A DNA stretch of 14,728 bases from contig DHCY01000003.1 of assembly GCA_002399085.1 (NCBI GenBank), positions 56,083 through 70,810 on the forward strand. The letters run 5' to 3'. Below the pieces are notes generated by a model. The model was not told the DNA's origin, made no database searches, and saw nothing but the letters and a program-made list of their open reading frames with translations. Both the position numbers and the translations under genes were made by a program. This DNA comes from Anaerolineaceae bacterium UBA4890 (lineage in GTDB: Bacteria > Chloroflexota > Anaerolineae > Anaerolineales > Anaerolineaceae). Of the stretch, positions 12,319 through 14,728 are shown piece by piece (within the stretch, counting starts at the first letter, position 1; every line of letters begins with the position of its first letter).

Positions 12319-13959
12319 ATGGGCACACAACGTTCCATCAGGAGTTTAATCTCAACCATTATGGCAATTGTTTTCCTTCTCTCCCTGGCTGGTAATGTTG
12401 GGGCAGCCAGCCTGGCGCAGGACCCGCCGCCTATCAACGGCAGTTCGCAAATTGAAGTGATCTCCCCTTATTATTCCATCGAACATCTCACCACTGCCGA
12501 TGGCACCCAGCTGACCGGTCACATCATCAACGGACCCTCCCGCCCGCTGCCGGAATTTGAAGCAGAACGCCAAGCATTGATGACCGATATTGTTCCGGAA
12601 GGAACACTTGCCGACTTCCCTTCTTATGACTGGGTTTTCGGCTGTTCAGCGGTTTCCGGCGCGATGATTGCCGCCTGGTATGACCGCGGCGCTTACCCCA
12701 ACCTCTACACTGGTCCGACGAACGGTGGTGTAATGCCAATCACGGACACAAGTTGGTCGACCTGGACGGATGGCTTTGTAACCTACCCCAACAACCCCCT
12801 GATCGCCTCCCACAGCGGGCTGGATGGGCGCACCACCAAGGGCTCCATTGACGATTACTGGATCAGTTATGGCAGCGGTGCACAGGATCCCTACATGACC
12901 GGCGGTTGGACCCCGCATACCTGGGGCGATGCCATCGGCGACTACATGAAAACCAGTCAGTACGTCTACAACAACACCGATGGGTCGACCCATTTTTATA
13001 CATGGTACTCCTCCGCCAAACTGACCTGTGCCGATATGGTCAGCAATGATGTTGACCACTTGGATGGCACTTATGGGCGCAAACTTTTCTACGAAGCCCA
13101 CGGATACACTGTCACCGATTGCTACAACCAGAACACTGATAACAACTATTCTGGCGGTTTTTCCCTGGCTAACTTCCAGGCGGAGATCGACGCCGGGCAC
13201 CCTGTGCTGCTTAATCTGGCGGGGCACTCCATCGTTGGCTACGGCTACAATGGCTCCACCATCTACATCCGCGACACCTGGGATAGCGACCCATCCCACA
13301 CTTACACCATGCAGTGGGGTGGTAGCTATGAGGGCATGGAACTGCAATCGGTCAGTGTGGTGAAACTTTCGCCGACTCATGTGACCACTTCCAAGGTCTT
13401 CCTGCCCCTCATCCAGAAGCCTGCCGCACCGCCACCCACCAACCCCTTCCTCAACCCTGGGTTTGAAGAGGGCGCCGTTAGCTGGTCTCAATCTTCAACT
13501 GGCGGATGGGATCTGATTATGCCAACTTCTGAAACACCAGTAGACGCACACAGCGGTTCGTGGCTTGCCTGGCTGGGCGGGGCTAATGATGAGCAATCTG
13601 AGCTCTGGCAAAACATCACCATCTCAGCTGCCGCGCCCTACCTGCATTTCTGGTATTGGGTGGCTTCCGAAGAAACATCATGCAATTACGATTACTTCCA
13701 TGTAAGCGCGTATTACAACGAAATATTCACCCTTGGGTTGTGTGAGGCTAACGAAACAGGCGGTTGGGTCCATAAGGTTTTAAACCTTTCTGCCTATGTA
13801 GGAACTGGCAAAACGGTATGGTTTTGCGTCACAACAGATGGCAGTTTGAACAGCAACGTCTTCCTTGATGATGTATCAATGACCGCATCCGCAACGATGA
13901 TGCAACTCCCAGCAAGCGCGGTTGAACACTACCCTGGAGCAGCACTTGAGGGCAAATAG
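12319..13959 (+). CDS. Secreted C39-like cysteine-peptidase-fold protein with C-terminal beta-sandwich module
   Basis: A 546-residue exported protein. A signal peptide covers residues 1 to about 31 (basic start, then the hydrophobic IMAIVFLLSLAGNVGAASLA). A papain-like C39-type domain spans ~100-350: the presumed nucleophile Cys109 in WVFGCSAVSGAM, His303 in GHSIVGYGYN, and Asp319 in YIRDTWD. C39-type folds include bacteriocin-leader peptidases and many uncharacterised extracellular proteases; the substrate here is unknown. A proline-rich linker with FLPLIQK (361-367) follows, then a ~150-residue beta-rich module (375-524: NPGFEEG, W-rich, ending FLDDVSM) typical of carbohydrate-binding-like galactose-binding folds. 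The start at 12319 is chosen because of AAGGAG and the signal peptide; a TTG upstream at 12241 is unlikely. No metal-binding, dockerin or LPXTG motif is seen. Confidence 0.82.
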   Translation: MGTQRSIRSLISTIMAIVFLLSLAGNVGAASLAQDPPPINGSSQIEVISPYYSIEHLTTADGTQLTGHIINGPSRPLPEFEAERQALMTDIVPEGTLADFPSYDWVFGCSAVSGAMIAAWYDRGAYPNLYTGPTNGGVMPITDTSWSTWTDGFVTYPNNPLIASHSGLDGRTTKGSIDDYWISYGSGAQDPYMTGGWTPHTWGDAIGDYMKTSQYVYNNTDGSTHFYTWYSSAKLTCADMVSNDVDHLDGTYGRKLFYEAHGYTVTDCYNQNTDNNYSGGFSLANFQAEIDAGHPVLLNLAGHSIVGYGYNGSTIYIRDTWDSDPSHTYTMQWGGSYEGMELQSVSVVKLSPTHVTTSKVFLPLIQKPAAPPPTNPFLNPGFEEGAVSWSQSSTGGWDLIMPTSETPVDAHSGSWLAWLGGANDEQSELWQNITISAAAPYLHFWYWVASEETSCNYDYFHVSAYYNEIFTLGLCEANETGGWVHKVLNLSAYVGTGKTVWFCVTTDGSLNSNVFLDDVSMTASATMMQLPASAVEHYPGAALEGK

Positions 13960-13993
13960 CCGGACGATTGTTTGCTTGAATGTTGATTTGTAA

Positions 13994-14016
13994 GGGCGGG
14001 TCCCATAGACCCGCCC
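13994..14016. repeat. Perfect GGGCGGGTC hairpin between convergent genes
   Basis: GGGCGGGTC (13994-14002), five-base loop, GACCCGCCC (14008-14016): a perfect 9-bp stem between the peptidase stop and the second VOC gene, which converge here. There is no T-run on either strand, so it may act as a bidirectional block or belong to a repeat family. Confidence 0.6.
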
Positions 14017-14037
14017 AATCGTTGGCTCAGAAATCAG

Positions 14038-14436
14038 CTACATCTCCATATATACCAACTCCCAAATGTGACCATCAGGGTCGGTAAAATCGGCGCCATA
14101 CATGCCATCAGCGCCTTCGATCACTACTTCAGGCAGTAGTGTAGCTCCGTTCGCAACTGCAAGCGAAGCCATGTTGTCTACGGCTTGTTTTGAATTCAGG
14201 CTCAATGCCAGCAGCACCTGGGCGCTATCCTTCGCGTCCGGAATCGAACGACCGGCAATGAATTTACGGTAAAAGGGATATGTCAAGAGCATCACCCAGA
14301 TTTCGTCTGACCAAAGCATGGCGACACCCTGATCGTTGCTGAAATCTTCGTTCTTGGTGAAACCAATTGCTTCATAGAAACGCACACTACGTGCCAGATC
14401 TGACACGGGTAAATTGACGAATATGGTTTTGTTCAC
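14038..14436 (-). CDS. VOC-superfamily (glyoxalase/bleomycin-resistance fold) protein, GTG start
   Basis: A 132-residue VOC protein. It begins NKTIFVNLPVSDLARSVRFY and ends DFTDPDGHIWELVYMEM; the D-P-D-G-H-x-W-E-L ending is the classical last strand of the second module, with the Glu that binds a metal in active members. The equivalent first-module metal residues are not obvious, so metal binding is uncertain. Related proteins include lactoylglutathione-lyase-like and extradiol-dioxygenase-like predictions with unknown substrate. The frame is open to 14553, but GTG at 14436 is the true start because AAAGGAG lies six bases upstream and the extension has no VOC similarity. It is unrelated in detail to the other VOC protein at 3421-3822. 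Confidence 0.82.
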   Translation of the reverse strand: MNKTIFVNLPVSDLARSVRFYEAIGFTKNEDFSNDQGVAMLWSDEIWVMLLTYPFYRKFIAGRSIPDAKDSAQVLLALSLNSKQAVDNMASLAVANGATLLPEVVIEGADGMYGADFTDPDGHIWELVYMEM

Positions 14437-14621
14437 GGGAAACTCCTTTCTTGTGGGATTGGAAGGATAACAGAAAGAGGGACTGATTTTCCATAGTATG
14501 TAGAGGAGGTTGCAGGAAGGAGGAAATAATTGGTGCATGCGTAACCCAAGCATACCTGCCCTGTCCCGCCATCCGATTGCATTCAGTTATTCCTCTTTGA
14601 CTAACATGGCGGTGGTTGTAG

Positions 14622-14652
14622 GTCAGGTTCCGTAGTTGAACCTGACGTCAGG
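14622..14652. repeat. Hairpin plus overlapping perfect palindrome
   Basis: GTCAGGTTC and GAACCTGAC form a perfect 9-bp stem (14622-14630, 14638-14646). The right arm also begins the 12-bp palindrome CCTGACGTCAGG (14641-14652), so two hairpins compete. Together they look like a dispersed intergenic repeat rather than a gene's terminator. Confidence 0.6.
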
Positions 14653-14690
14653 AGTGTTGGCGAACGGTGGGTCTTGTCAAAAGTAAAAGG

Positions 14691-14728
14691 CAGACTGCCA
14701 CGCCTCCTGCGGGGGCTCGCAGTGACTG
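14691..14728. repeat. Terminal part of an ACTGC...GCAGT hairpin repeat, cut by the window edge
   Basis: Outer arms ACTGC and GCAGT and inner arms GCCTCC / GGGGGC (one G-U pair) around a three-base loop form a compact stem. The wording (agactgcc...ctcgcagtgac) recalls the widespread intergenic repeat reading GATTGC...GCAATGAC, in an altered copy. It continues past the window. Confidence 0.5.

Noticed and set aside
12646..13491. 281-codon minus-strand open frame
   Set aside because: Antisense to the well-supported secreted protein; composition is shadow-like and no start signal is present.

Overview
The window is about 14.7 kb of bacterial chromosome with moderate GC content. It most resembles a member of the Chloroflexota, probably an Anaerolineae-type anaerobe. 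The support is circumstantial: a large secreted protein carrying an FLPLIQK linker of a kind I associate with exported Chloroflexota proteins, intergenic regions rich in GC hairpin repeats, and a mixture of Gram-positive-like families (short NagB, tandem DegV). No tRNA, rRNA, transposase, prophage or CRISPR array was recognised. Gene content is mostly housekeeping and accessory; the less ordinary material is in the intergenic RNA and repeat elements.

Left part (1-2009): two plus-strand family 2 glycosyltransferases that are clear tandem paralogues. Each is preceded by TATAAT exactly six bases before its ATG with no Shine-Dalgarno, so both look leaderless. Short repeats lie upstream of each. 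Next (2010-3085, minus strand) is an EamA/DMT permease behind a leader that I read as a ykkC-class riboswitch with a stem that masks the ribosome binding site. A gene-free stretch follows with a 93-bp element present twice in tandem, then a small VOC-family protein (3421-3822, minus).

Middle (3859-7804): a glycine C-acetyltransferase-like PLP enzyme (minus, with a clear intrinsic terminator) is divergent from nagB, with two TATAAT boxes back to back. Two tandem DegV-type lipid-binding proteins (minus) converge on nagB. Then comes a two-gene minus-strand operon (7919-10332): an MFS permease translationally coupled by an ATGA overlap to a protein joining a lincosamide-nucleotidyltransferase-like domain to a GNAT-like C-terminal domain.

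Right part (10494-14728): dnaN (sliding clamp) with its own terminator; a compact candidate structured RNA with a four-helix junction and a SAM-riboswitch-like P3 helix; a 68-residue orphan protein; a secreted C39-like cysteine-peptidase-fold protein with a C-terminal beta-sandwich module; a second VOC protein started by GTG; and repeat-derived hairpins at the window edge. No single multi-gene novel system is evident. The best leads are the riboswitch-controlled EamA permease, the candidate RNA before the 68-residue gene, and the nucleotidyltransferase-GNAT fusion coupled to an MFS permease.
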